DNA of 32,798 nucleotides from Gammaproteobacteria bacterium. Its GTDB lineage: Bacteria; Pseudomonadota; Gammaproteobacteria; Pseudomonadales; Azotimanducaceae_A. Where the stretch lies: positions 1-32,798 of the forward strand of contig DUAT01000053.1 of the NCBI GenBank assembly GCA_012960755.1. The letters run 5' to 3'. A model generated the notes under the pieces. The model did not search any database and was not told the DNA's origin. It saw only the letters and a program-made list of their open reading frames with translations. The position numbers and the translations under genes are program-made. Shown here one piece after another: positions 7,155-15,358 of this stretch; within the stretch, counting starts at the first letter, position 1, and each line of letters starts with the position of its first letter.

Positions 7155-7985
7155 ATGACATACGAAACCATTCAGGTGAAACAACTGAACCCGGTCCTGG
7201 GCGCGGAGTTCGCGGGCATTAACCTCTCGCAGCCGCTGGGCAACCAGACCTTCAAGGAGCTGCACGATGCACTGATGGAACACCAGGTGTTGTTCTTCCA
7301 CGATCAGGAGATGAGCCTGGACGAACACAAGGCTTTTGGCCGGCTATTCGGCGAGCTGCACATCCATCCGACGGGGCAAAAGACCGGGGAGCACCCGGAA
7401 ATCCTGACCCTGCGGTCCGACAAAAATTCAAAAGTGGTGGCGGGCATGCGCTGGCATTCCGACGTCTCCTGCGACCTCGACCCGCCGATGGGCTCCATCC
7501 TGCACCTGCACGAGATCCCGGAAGTCGGCGGCGACACCATGTTCGCCAGTATGTACGCCGCCTATGACGCCCTGTCCGAGCCCATCAGAAACCTCGTCGA
7601 TCCGCTGCAGGCGTGGCATGAATCGGCCCACGTGCACCGCGACCGGCTGGGCCACAAGGGCAAAACCTGTGACGGCGAAGGTGCCTATCCGGTATCGCTA
7701 CATCCCATCGTGCGCACCCACCCGGTGACGCGGCGTAAATGCCTGTTCGTGAACGAGAATTTCACCACCCGTATCGAGGGCCTGAACAAGAACGAAAGCG
7801 ATGCGATGTTAAAAATGCTCTACGAGCACATCGCCACCCCAGAATTCCAGTACCGTTTCGCCTGGCGCGAAAAATCCGTCGCCTTCTGGGACAACCGCAG
7901 CACCCAGCACCGCACCGTCTGGGACTATCACCCCAATGGCCGCCTGGGCTACCGGGTCACGGTCGCGGGCGACCGGCCGTTCTGA
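7155..7985 (+). CDS. TauD/TfdA-family 2-oxoglutarate and Fe(II)-dependent dioxygenase
   Basis: The 276-residue enzyme should oxidise a small substrate while decarboxylating 2-oxoglutarate. The iron ligands are His101 and Asp103 in RWHSDVS and the distal His252 in STQHRTVWDY; Arg263/Arg267 in GRLGYRVTV are the likely 2-oxoglutarate contacts. Length is normal for the family, whose members hydroxylate taurine, aryloxy acids, sulfate esters and other acids. ATG 7155 matches the usual N-terminus (TYETIQVKQL); upstream in-frame sequence to 7041 overlaps the ligase and is unlikely to be translated. It is the last gene of the GC-rich run. A second, clearly different member of the same family is encoded at 29207-30022. 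Confidence 0.9.
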   Translation: MTYETIQVKQLNPVLGAEFAGINLSQPLGNQTFKELHDALMEHQVLFFHDQEMSLDEHKAFGRLFGELHIHPTGQKTGEHPEILTLRSDKNSKVVAGMRWHSDVSCDLDPPMGSILHLHEIPEVGGDTMFASMYAAYDALSEPIRNLVDPLQAWHESAHVHRDRLGHKGKTCDGEGAYPVSLHPIVRTHPVTRRKCLFVNENFTTRIEGLNKNESDAMLKMLYEHIATPEFQYRFAWREKSVAFWDNRSTQHRTVWDYHPNGRLGYRVTVAGDRPF

Positions 7986-7992
7986 GGGGCCG

Positions 7993-8202
7993 TCACGCCG
8001 GTGCGCCGGCGCCGATATCGACGTAGGTAAACTCGTCTGCCGTCGAGACGACGCGCGAAGGCGGGTCGTCCACTCTTACCCGCTCGCCCTGCCCGTCCAT
8101 GGCGATATAGAGCCTTTTTGGTTGATCCGCTGACTTCGCCATTACCGGCAAGACCAATCGAAGTGTCGGGAAACTCGCTCCGCTCGGTCGGACGTAGCTC
8201 AA
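7993..8202 (-). CDS. Possible small reading frame, hypothetical
   Basis: A 69-codon frame faces the dioxygenase gene from the other strand. Its last 40 residues (from RLYIAMDGQGERVRV to VDIGAG) look protein-like in composition. It could be the C-terminal remnant of a gene cut off at the IS91 junction to its right, since the frame lacks a convincing ribosome site and its first residues are unremarkable. No family is recognised. It may equally be chance. Confidence 0.3.
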   Translation of the reverse strand: MSYVRPSGASFPTLRLVLPVMAKSADQPKRLYIAMDGQGERVRVDDPPSRVVSTADEFTYVDIGAGAPA

Positions 8203-8238
8203 TTTAACAAGCGAGCCGCAAGTGTAACCCTCCCAAAA

Positions 8239-8517
8239 AAGAGTACCAGGTCAATTAAGAAATTGAAGAACAAAGGGCATGACAAAAGACACAAAATGGC
8301 TGAGCAAGCAGCGAGCCGGAATGATCTTGTTGCACCATTAACCTGGGCTCAACGACTCAAAAGAGTCTTTAATATTGATATCACCCTATGCCCCTTGTGT
8401 GGGAGGGCTATGCGTGTCATCGCCGACATCACTGATCCAGATATCATCCAGAAAATCCTGGATCACATCGAAGCGCAACCACCACCGACTAAACCTGCAA
8501 CAGCAATCCAATCCTAA
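8239..8517 (+). pseudogene. C-terminal remnant of an IS91-family (Y2/HUH) transposase
   Basis: The frame contains APLTWAQRLKRVFNIDITLC, then PLCGRAMRVIADITDPDII, then a short helix ending in KILDHIEAQ. This is the standard C-terminus of IS91-family rolling-circle transposases, with its Cys-x-x-Cys zinc-type motif. The catalytic HUH and two-tyrosine regions are absent; the frame is open further upstream into unrelated GC-rich sequence, so the 5' part was lost around 8200-8240. The element's downstream end follows at 8569-8731. The same end sequence is found twice more in the window. Confidence 0.8.
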
Positions 8518-8568
8518 AACATGCCTGGATAAACAAGCCAAATCACCCCTGCCCGACCTAAAAGTTGC

Positions 8569-8731
8569 CTAAGTGATCAACCCGCTCACCTGTAAGCCAG
8601 TAGATCAGCGCCATGACAGTCATTGACCATCCAAAAGATCATTACGTCACAACGTCCAAAATTTCGGTGAACATCTACAATTGTGATACTTGACCGTTCT
8701 CCCGAATATGTGGTTTATTTGCCTTATTCTC
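8569..8731 (+). repeat. 163-bp IS91-type element end, copy 1
   Basis: This sequence is repeated at 28611-28773 with one mismatch, and its last 38 bases (CCGTTCTCCC...TTATTCTC) again at 30211-30248. It lies just downstream of an IS91-family transposase C-terminus, where that family carries its replication-origin end (oriIS). All three copies stop matching immediately after TTATTCTC, marking the true tip of the element. The tip contains GAATA...TATTC, which can form an imperfect hairpin. Just inside is CTTG (8691-8694 region), the tetranucleotide associated with IS91-family insertion. Confidence 0.75.
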
Positions 8732-8943
8732 AGAATGTTGCGCAAATGGCGTCACTGTCAAAGTGTCGCGTTGGGGAATTTCTCCATGAGATGTCCAACC
8801 AGTTAATCCAAATCCATGGTGGTATAGGCATGACAGATGAATTTGATGCAGGTTTGTACCTGAAGCGGGCACGGACATTGGAGACTACTTTTGGGAATCG
8901 ATCATTTCATCGCGATCGATATGCGACCCTGGCGGGGTTCTAA
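8732..8943 (+). pseudogene. C-terminal fragment of an acyl-CoA dehydrogenase
   Basis: Directly after the element tip, the frame reads KCRVGEFLHEMSNQLIQIHG, then GGIGMTDEFDAGLYLKRAR and ends HRDRYATLAGF. This is the highly conserved C-terminal end of acyl-CoA dehydrogenases, including the IQxHGGxGMTxE motif. About 70 residues of a usual 380-400 remain, so FAD and substrate sites are gone. The break coincides with the end of the IS91-type repeat, so the 5' part was removed when the element arrived. A start codon at 8683 would lie in repeat DNA and is not native. Confidence 0.85.
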
Positions 8944-8976
8944 GCCAAACAACCATCGGAAATCATGGGGAATGTG

Positions 8977-9417
8977 ATGAGTGTGCAAATTCGGGCGGCC
9001 AAATTGTCTGACGAAGTACAGTGTATGGAATTACTGAATTTACTGGGAGAAAAGGCGGGCGAGGCATTTAGCCCATTGGCATCAGAAGTGTTTAAAGGGT
9101 TGCTCGATGAATCAGGTGGCCAGATATTGGTGGCTTCAGACGAAGAGCAATTGTTAGGTATGGTCAGCGTCTCGTATAGCAGGGCCATGCGATATGGTGG
9201 GGAGTATTGCCAGCTTGAAGAACTGATTGTCAACCCGGCAGCGCGAGGTAAAAATGTTGGCGCACTCCTGATGAATGCTATCGTAGATAAAGCCAGGCAA
9301 AGGGGCTGTGCCGATTTCGGACTTTATCTCATCGCAACGACTGAATCGAACCAGTCTTTTTATGAAAAATTTGGCTTTACCAAAGTGGGCTCCGAAATGC
9401 GTCAAAATCTGGGGTAA
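8977..9417 (+). CDS. GNAT-family N-acetyltransferase
   Basis: A 146-residue protein with a single GNAT domain that would transfer an acetyl group from acetyl-CoA to an amine. The acetyl-CoA loop is visible as the V-x-P-x-x-R-G-K/x-x-x-G pattern in VNPAARGKNVGALLMNAIVD (around residues 88-107), and the C-terminal strand has the usual SFYEKFGFTKVG. The substrate cannot be predicted. ATG 8977 is preferred because it follows TGGGGA at good spacing; ATG 8965 is in frame and would add four residues. It starts 33 bases after the acyl-CoA dehydrogenase fragment and may once have shared its operon. Confidence 0.88.
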   Translation: MSVQIRAAKLSDEVQCMELLNLLGEKAGEAFSPLASEVFKGLLDESGGQILVASDEEQLLGMVSVSYSRAMRYGGEYCQLEELIVNPAARGKNVGALLMNAIVDKARQRGCADFGLYLIATTESNQSFYEKFGFTKVGSEMRQNLG

Positions 9418-9784
9418 CTCCGCGCAGCTAGAGCAAATCGGCTGGGCCAGCTTATTTGGCTTCCACAGAATCCTTTAGATACCTGACAAATTCCCGACCA
9501 ATTCCCGACCAATTTCCCCCCCCCGGTGATCGAGACAAAACCAATCTCTACGGTGGCGGTATTTCGATAGCTCGCCGTCTCTCCAATTTCTCCTTAGTGT
9601 AACTTCCAATGATTATTTTCTGCGAATCAGCGCCCGTTGCCTGCCAAGGCTACAGAATTAGCGGCACATTCGATATCTGTTGATAAAGTTATTGAACCTG
9701 TAGACAATAACTTTGAATATCTAGTAAGATAATGATACCAACGATCCAATCTATTGGTCTCGGGGGTGAGAATTCTTAAGGAGA
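9418..9784. other. Intergenic region before the TonB receptor, no gene seen
   Basis: Both strands lack a plausible gene. The only structure noted is a short tandem repeat, AATTCCCGACC twice (9489-9510) plus a degenerate third copy ending in a run of nine C. The 150 bases before the receptor are AT-rich and should hold its promoter, but no unambiguous -35/-10 pair was picked out. Confidence 0.5.
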
Positions 9785-9790
9785 ATGGAG

Positions 9791-11929
9791 ATGTGGACCA
9801 ACAAAATTGTAAAAATAGTCACAGTGGTTTCACTGGCCTGCATGGTACAAATGGGTGTCCAGGCAGCTGAGCAGGAAATTGAAGAGGTGGTGGTAACGGC
9901 GCAGAAACGAGAGCAAGCGGTACAATCAATCCCAATAAGCATCAAAGTCCTGCTGGGTGATATGCTTGAAACCGTCAATGCTGACAGTCTGGATGACATC
10001 ACCCGGCTTGTTCCCAGTATGTCGATGACGGACCTCTCCCGTGGCGGCAATAATGTGCAGATTCGGGGTTTAGGTTCGAATGTGGCCTCGGTTGGGACTG
10101 TTGCGATTTATAATGATGGCATCATTTCGGCTAATCGCATCCAGTCCAGTGGGACCTTCGCCGAACAGGATTCAGCGCTCTATGATGTCGAGCGAATAGA
10201 GGTGCTAAGGGGTCCACAAGGTACGCTGTATGGTGAAGGTTCCTTTGGCGGTGTTATTAATATTCTCTCGAGGCGCCCGAATGCGGAAAAATTTGAAGCC
10301 TCTTTCTCAGGCACCTGGTTTGATACAGACGAGGGTTCTTCAAACAACGCAGATTATGCCGGAATGGTTAATATTCCACTGGTCCAGGACAAGTTAGCCG
10401 TTCGATTGGTTGCTTTTGACTATGACCACGAGGGTTATATCGACGCGGTTAATGTGCTGCCGCTGTTCTTTGGTGGTCCACCCGAGATGGTTGGCGAGGA
10501 TGCCAATACAGAAGGTGTCACTGGCGGTCGAATTATGGTTCAGTGGTCTCCAACAGAGACTTTCGATGCAACGTTGATCTACAAATCAGAAGAAGCCGAT
10601 ATTGGCATCAGCAATTTTGATTCTCCTAACCTGATGGGCACTGTGAACTCCCTTGCAGGGACATCCTTTGCGACGGACCTTACCCAGGCCGTTTTCAGTC
10701 CTACCTTTGGAACGGAAACCGAAACAACAGAAACCATACTCGAAATCAACATTGACCTGCCGATGGGTACGCTGACTTCGATCACAGGTTTCGGAGAAGT
10801 TGATATCCAGAGTCTGTCTGGCCTGAAATCAAGCGGCGAAGCATTTAGTGAAGAAATTCGTCTGGCCTCAACAGCAGGCCGCGCGTTTGACTGGATAGTC
10901 GGTGCCTACTTTCGATCGGCTGAAAAAGATATCAACTTCAACGGTTCGGCCTTCAGGGGCGATGAACTCGATCAATGGTCCGTGTTTGGTGAGATCTACT
11001 GGCCATTAATACAGGATGTCACGGCAACTTTGGGTCTTCGGTATGCAGAACACGATGTTGATGTTGATGACAGGTTAAACGGTTTGGCGACCGTGTCGGA
11101 TTCCTTCGACAATATTTCTCCCAAGATTGCCATCGACTGGCAGTTAAGTGAGGACACGCTCGTCTACGGTTCCATCACCAGCGGCTTCAGAGCCGGTGGT
11201 GCCAACGCTGATGAATCCCTGGGTACAGATCCAAGCTACTCCGTGGGTTTCGATGCGGACGAGATCTGGAACTATGAAATTGGTATGAAATCAGCCCTCT
11301 GGCAGAGTATGGTCACCGTAAACGCTGCACTTTTCTATATCGACTGGACTGACATTCAGATAGATAAAGCCATCACAAGTGTTGTCAGCCCGCCAGTGCA
11401 ATTTATCGTGGTGAATGGCAATGACGCGCACAGTTTCGGGTTTGAAACAGATATCACGATCAGGCCAGCTGAGGGGTGGGAAATTGTATTAGGAGGTTCA
11501 GTGCTTGAGGCGGAATACGATGGTGGTGTTATTGATAGTGCATCAATCGGCCTGGGTATTCCCATCGACGGTATGACGTTACCCAATACGCCGGAATGGT
11601 TGTTCAACGCCTCGGTTGAAAAGAGTTTTGAGATTGGCAGTACAGGTATCGATGCGTATGTTCGTGGTGACTATACCGCCAGGGACAGCTCCTTCGCTGA
11701 TGTGCCCAACGATCCTCCTCCCGGTGGGGATTTCGAAAGTGGATCATTTGAAATGTTCAACCTTCGTGGCGGGCTGCGCAGAAATAACTGGGAAGTTCAG
11801 CTGTTTGCGACAAACCTGTTAGATGAAGAGGGCAGCAGTTTCAATTTCTTCGATGGTGGTTTTGGTGATGTTCATGTGTTCTTAAGACCGAGGACGGTTG
11901 GCGTTAACCTGAAGTTCCGTACGAACTAG
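9791..11929 (+). CDS. TonB-dependent outer-membrane receptor
   Basis: This 712-residue protein should take up a scarce substrate through the outer membrane using TonB energy. A signal peptide (residues 1-25, ending GVQAAEQ) is followed by the TonB box region EEVVVTAQKREQ. The plug domain carries NVQIRGLGS and VLRGPQGTLYGEGSFGGVIN (about residues 85-160), and the rest is beta-barrel ending in an aromatic-rich strand (TVGVNLKFRTN). ATG 9791 is chosen because AAGGAG lies seven bases before it; ATG 9785 is too close. The class (with EEVVVTAQKRE) is often used for siderophores but also for peptides, sterols and sugars. The next gene begins four bases after its stop, and its hydrolase neighbours argue for a peptide or amide substrate rather than iron. 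Confidence 0.95.
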   Translation: MWTNKIVKIVTVVSLACMVQMGVQAAEQEIEEVVVTAQKREQAVQSIPISIKVLLGDMLETVNADSLDDITRLVPSMSMTDLSRGGNNVQIRGLGSNVASVGTVAIYNDGIISANRIQSSGTFAEQDSALYDVERIEVLRGPQGTLYGEGSFGGVINILSRRPNAEKFEASFSGTWFDTDEGSSNNADYAGMVNIPLVQDKLAVRLVAFDYDHEGYIDAVNVLPLFFGGPPEMVGEDANTEGVTGGRIMVQWSPTETFDATLIYKSEEADIGISNFDSPNLMGTVNSLAGTSFATDLTQAVFSPTFGTETETTETILEINIDLPMGTLTSITGFGEVDIQSLSGLKSSGEAFSEEIRLASTAGRAFDWIVGAYFRSAEKDINFNGSAFRGDELDQWSVFGEIYWPLIQDVTATLGLRYAEHDVDVDDRLNGLATVSDSFDNISPKIAIDWQLSEDTLVYGSITSGFRAGGANADESLGTDPSYSVGFDADEIWNYEIGMKSALWQSMVTVNAALFYIDWTDIQIDKAITSVVSPPVQFIVVNGNDAHSFGFETDITIRPAEGWEIVLGGSVLEAEYDGGVIDSASIGLGIPIDGMTLPNTPEWLFNASVEKSFEIGSTGIDAYVRGDYTARDSSFADVPNDPPPGGDFESGSFEMFNLRGGLRRNNWEVQLFATNLLDEEGSSFNFFDGGFGDVHVFLRPRTVGVNLKFRTN

Positions 11930-11933
11930 CTTA

Positions 11934-14246
11934 GTGCGTGGATTGGTCCGCAGGTATTGCGTACTGGTGCTGTTATTGTTGTCAGCTTCTTGCAATACAT
12001 CGGACCAGACAACGACCAGGAGCGAGATGCCTGAACTGACGTTCGACAGGGTGGCGGCCAGATATGCGAAGATAGCTCAACACCGTTCCGGGACGGAAGG
12101 TGATCTGGCCACGGCAGACTGACTGAACGACGAAATGATTGAGCTTGGCATTGAATCCAGTCTGCATCATTGGCCCTTGCGGGTTTTTGAACTGCATGAT
12201 TCAGTGCTGACCCTGGGAACGGCTCAAATTGATTCCATGCCGTTCTGGGATCCGTTACCCACTGGTTTGGATCTGAGGGCACCCCTGGTTGATTGGAATA
12301 GTGCGGAACCAGGTGACGATCTAAACGGTAAAATTGCGCTGTACCGGCACCTTGAAGGCAAATTTGAGGCAGGCTTTAATGTGGCACCGCTGGTTAGTAA
12401 AGCGGCCGAACGCGGTGCCGTCGCGTTTATTATGATTGTGGATCACCCGTTGGATGAGGTCTCTGCGCAGAACGCGGTCGCACCATATCATCAGCTGGCG
12501 CTTGAATTACCTGCTCTGGTCGTTGGCACCAAAAACGCCAAGTTGCTCCTGCAGGCTGCCGCAGAAGGCACTGTCGCGGAATTGTCCCTATCAGGTAGCT
12601 CAAGAAACGGATCAGCTGCCAATGTGTTTGGCAAAATTGATCGCCAGGCGCAACAGACGGTAATCATCACGACAGGTATCAGTGGCTGGTTTGAATCCGT
12701 CAATGAGCGTGCGCCTGGCATTGCGTTATGGCTTGAACTGGCAAAGTGGGCAGTTCAGTCTGATTTTGAAATCAACTTTGTTTTTGCCGCCTTTTCCGGT
12801 CATGAGCTTGCAACCATGGGTGTTGATCACTTACTGCTCGATGACTCGTTACCGCCAGCAGATGAAGTCGCTTTATGGTTGCACCTGGGTGCAGGTCTGG
12901 CGGTAGAGAATGCCTGGCTGAAGGAAACCGCAACCAGTGTCCAGTCATTGGAACCTATTCTGAAGGAGATTTTTAAGCACGATATTGCTGTGCGACCAGA
13001 GGCGAGAATGCCAACCGGGAGTGAACAGTACAAGGCAATGATCGCCGGATATCCTGTGGTTGGGCTCTTTGGTGCTGCCGGGAATATCCACACAAGACTT
13101 GATGTAATTCCTGCCATCAACCGTGAACGTTATGAGAACGTCAGGCGCAGGTTGCAGGACCTGATCATTAGAATGTCTGGTCAAGGGGTCTCACAGGAAT
13201 TGTACTTCCCTGGAGGCAACAGGGATTGGGCCCGACTGGATCCGGAACAGCTGGGTTGGGATATGGACGCGCTGGAAGTGTTCTATGAATTTGCGGAACA
13301 CCAGCATAGTTCCGGGGTCGTGATTCTGAAGGATGGTCGCATTCTTTCTGAAAGATATTGGCCACTCCAGAATCCTAAAATAGCCGGTGAGGTGGGTTAC
13401 CAGGAAGTCTGGTTTCATGGGATGAACGAGCAGGGATGGGCCAGGGAAGATGTCGCATCGGTGCAAAAGAGTGTTATTTCCATCCTTGCCGGTATCTCGA
13501 TAGACAGGGGATTGCTGAATCCGGAGGCGCCGGTTACAGAGTATCTGGGTGAGGGCTGGTCAAACGTCGATAAACAGCGTGAATCGAAAATTCTGGTCAG
13601 ACATTTGATGTCCATGACGGGTGGGGTGAGTGAAACACTGGACTTAAGATTCCCCGCCGGAGAGCAATGGGAATATATCAATAAGGCATACTCGCTGGTT
13701 AACGATGTCATCCAGGTTGCCACCGGTCGATTACCAAATGAGTTTACTTCCGAATGGCTGACAGACCCCATAGGCATGAAGAGATCTGGATGGATCGAGC
13801 GATCGGAGTTCTTCCGCCAGTGGAATATGAACGGTTTTGTAACCGATGCGCGGGACCTGGCGAGGTTCGGCTTATTGATACAGGCAAAAGGGCGATGGCG
13901 GGATAAACAAATTGTATCCAGTGGCTACCTGGACCAGGCATTAAGTCCTTCCCAGGAACATAACCCATCCTATGGCTGGTTGTGGTGGCTGAATAATGAA
14001 GCGGGCTGGCGCTGGGTGGGTGGTGATGAAAATATAAACAGCGGCAAAATGATACCGGCTGGGCCTGTTGATCTTGTCAGCGCCATGGGCAATTCGGATC
14101 GCCGCTGTTATGTCGCGTCAGGTCTTGGGCTGGTGGTGACGCGAACCGGCTCAACCGGCAGATTAAATGATGATGGCAGCCCGGTGTCCGGTGGTGCGTT
14201 CGATCGCGAGTTCTGGCGGCTGTTGTCAAAGGCGCTGCCAGAATGA
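11934..14246 (+). pseudogene. Lipoprotein: PA/M28-like region fused to serine beta-lactamase-fold hydrolase, interrupted by TGA
   Basis: Starting from GTG 11934, a lipoprotein signal (VLLLLSASC) and about 40 more residues run into a TGA at 12120-12122. The same frame continues for another 2.1 kb. The surrounding sequence (ATAD-stop-LNDEMIELG) fits an M28 peptidase helix where Trp (TGG) is expected, so one base change explains the break. Of the 770 codons, roughly 110-230 resemble a protease-associated domain and 240-400 an M28 region whose metal ligands look degenerate (FSGHELATMG instead of GEE). From 430 on it has a beta-lactamase-fold domain with Ser509 in SVQK and EYINKAYSL as second motif. 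ATG 12135 could restart a protein lacking export. It is four bases after the receptor gene and likely cotranscribed. Confidence 0.8.
12120..12122 (+). other. In-frame TGA inside the M28/beta-lactamase lipoprotein gene
   Basis: The frames before and after this codon are the same (start 11934, next ATG 12135, difference divisible by three). TGA is used as a normal stop elsewhere in the window (for example 14244-14246), so the genetic code is standard. The next base is C, a context known for weak UGA termination, so partial read-through is conceivable. A sequencing error or a real nonsense mutation is simpler. Confidence 0.85.
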
Positions 14247-14263
14247 TTTCCCGGGTTAACCGG

Positions 14264-15358
14264 TCAGATGAGTTGCCTGACATGATCGATAACAAACCCG
14301 GGATGTTCGTAAGGAAACATGTGCGAGGATCCCGCTGGTGCCAGTACTTTTTCGCCTTTGCCGGATAACTGAACTTGTTGTTCGTTTGATTCGTTGAGCG
14401 TCTTCCAGAAATTTGATTCCTGCCGTGGTGAAAGTTCCAGCAGTTCCCGTAATTGCTTTTCGGTACTCGCGATTTCTTCTGCAGATGGATTCGCCAGTAG
14501 CAAACGTAATGGAATGTCACCCAATGCACCCTGCCCGATGACCATATCAAATGGATTATTCATCGCTGCCCTGAAAGTTGCCGCTTCCGCAATAACAGAT
14601 TTAGGTTGCAGGGAGTTTCTGTTGATGACCTCTGCGTGCTGACTTAAACACCGGTAGAAATCGCTTGTTTTGTCATCAATCTCGGGATCGCCAACCCGCG
14701 TTAACCCGAAGTGAAACCCGAGTGCCCGCCACGGTGCCAGTTGCATCAGCCTGCCAAACGAAAGATTCCCGAGGATGCTGACGTTGACTGGTGGTGTTGG
14801 ATCCATCAAGACAAGTCCGGCGACCAGGTCAGGATAATGATGCGCGAAGTTAAGGCTGAAAAGACCGCCAAACGAGTGCCCGGCAAGAACGAAAGGGCCT
14901 TGTTCGCCTGCAGTTTCCAACAGATTTTTCAGGTGCCGTACTTCACTTTCGATTGTTATCGGTAAGGTGGACAGGTCGCTCCAGCCGGCACCAACCCGGT
15001 CGAAGAGAATTGATCTTGTTTCTGTGCGAATCATTTCATGTAGATGGAACATCACCAGACCCTCACCGTGCCCGCCGCCAACCCAGATGACGGGGTAATG
15101 GGTGCCCTTTTCTCCCTCGGCGAGGATATGTGTTTTGACTCCATCGACTACAAATACGCTGCCAGGCGTTACGTCAGACAAGGAATCCACCAATTTGAAT
15201 TTCAGGACACCTGAAAATAATAGCGCGGTTGTTATAAACAAAATGATAGAAAATATTGCGGAAACGGGGGTAACCGCCAGCGCTATGAGAAATACCCCTG
15301 ACGTGATGTAGAGGCCTGCATTTTTACCTGCAAGGAACTGGAGTATTGTATTTCGCAT
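14264..15358 (-). CDS. Membrane-anchored alpha/beta hydrolase
   Basis: A 364-residue enzyme with two N-terminal transmembrane helices (about residues 15-32 and 34-52) followed by an alpha/beta-hydrolase domain. The nucleophile elbow is GHSFGG (Ser162); the oxyanion region is in VIWVGGGHGEG and a C-terminal histidine is available in GSSHMFPYEHP. It should hydrolyse esters or amides at the membrane. Start: the ATG at 15358 shares one base with the TAA of the upstream gene (TAATG), a classic translational-coupling junction; the longer open frame to 15403 is not needed. It is the last gene of the minus-strand operon transporter - beta-lactamase-fold hydrolase - alpha/beta hydrolase, and converges with the lipoprotein gene ending at 14246. 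Confidence 0.88.
   Translation of the reverse strand: MRNTILQFLAGKNAGLYITSGVFLIALAVTPVSAIFSIILFITTALLFSGVLKFKLVDSLSDVTPGSVFVVDGVKTHILAEGEKGTHYPVIWVGGGHGEGLVMFHLHEMIRTETRSILFDRVGAGWSDLSTLPITIESEVRHLKNLLETAGEQGPFVLAGHSFGGLFSLNFAHHYPDLVAGLVLMDPTPPVNVSILGNLSFGRLMQLAPWRALGFHFGLTRVGDPEIDDKTSDFYRCLSQHAEVINRNSLQPKSVIAEAATFRAAMNNPFDMVIGQGALGDIPLRLLLANPSAEEIASTEKQLRELLELSPRQESNFWKTLNESNEQQVQLSGKGEKVLAPAGSSHMFPYEHPGFVIDHVRQLI

Noticed and set aside
9489..9530. Short tandem repeat and C-run before the receptor as a CRISPR or phase-variation tract
   Set aside because: There are only two full 11-bp copies and no spacers, and the C-run lies about 260 bases before the gene, too far to act as a usual phase-variable promoter or frame switch.
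12135..14246. ATG 12135 as the native start of an independent 703-residue protein
   Set aside because: No ribosome site precedes it, the region upstream continues the same domain in the same frame, and the only lipoprotein signal lies before the TGA.
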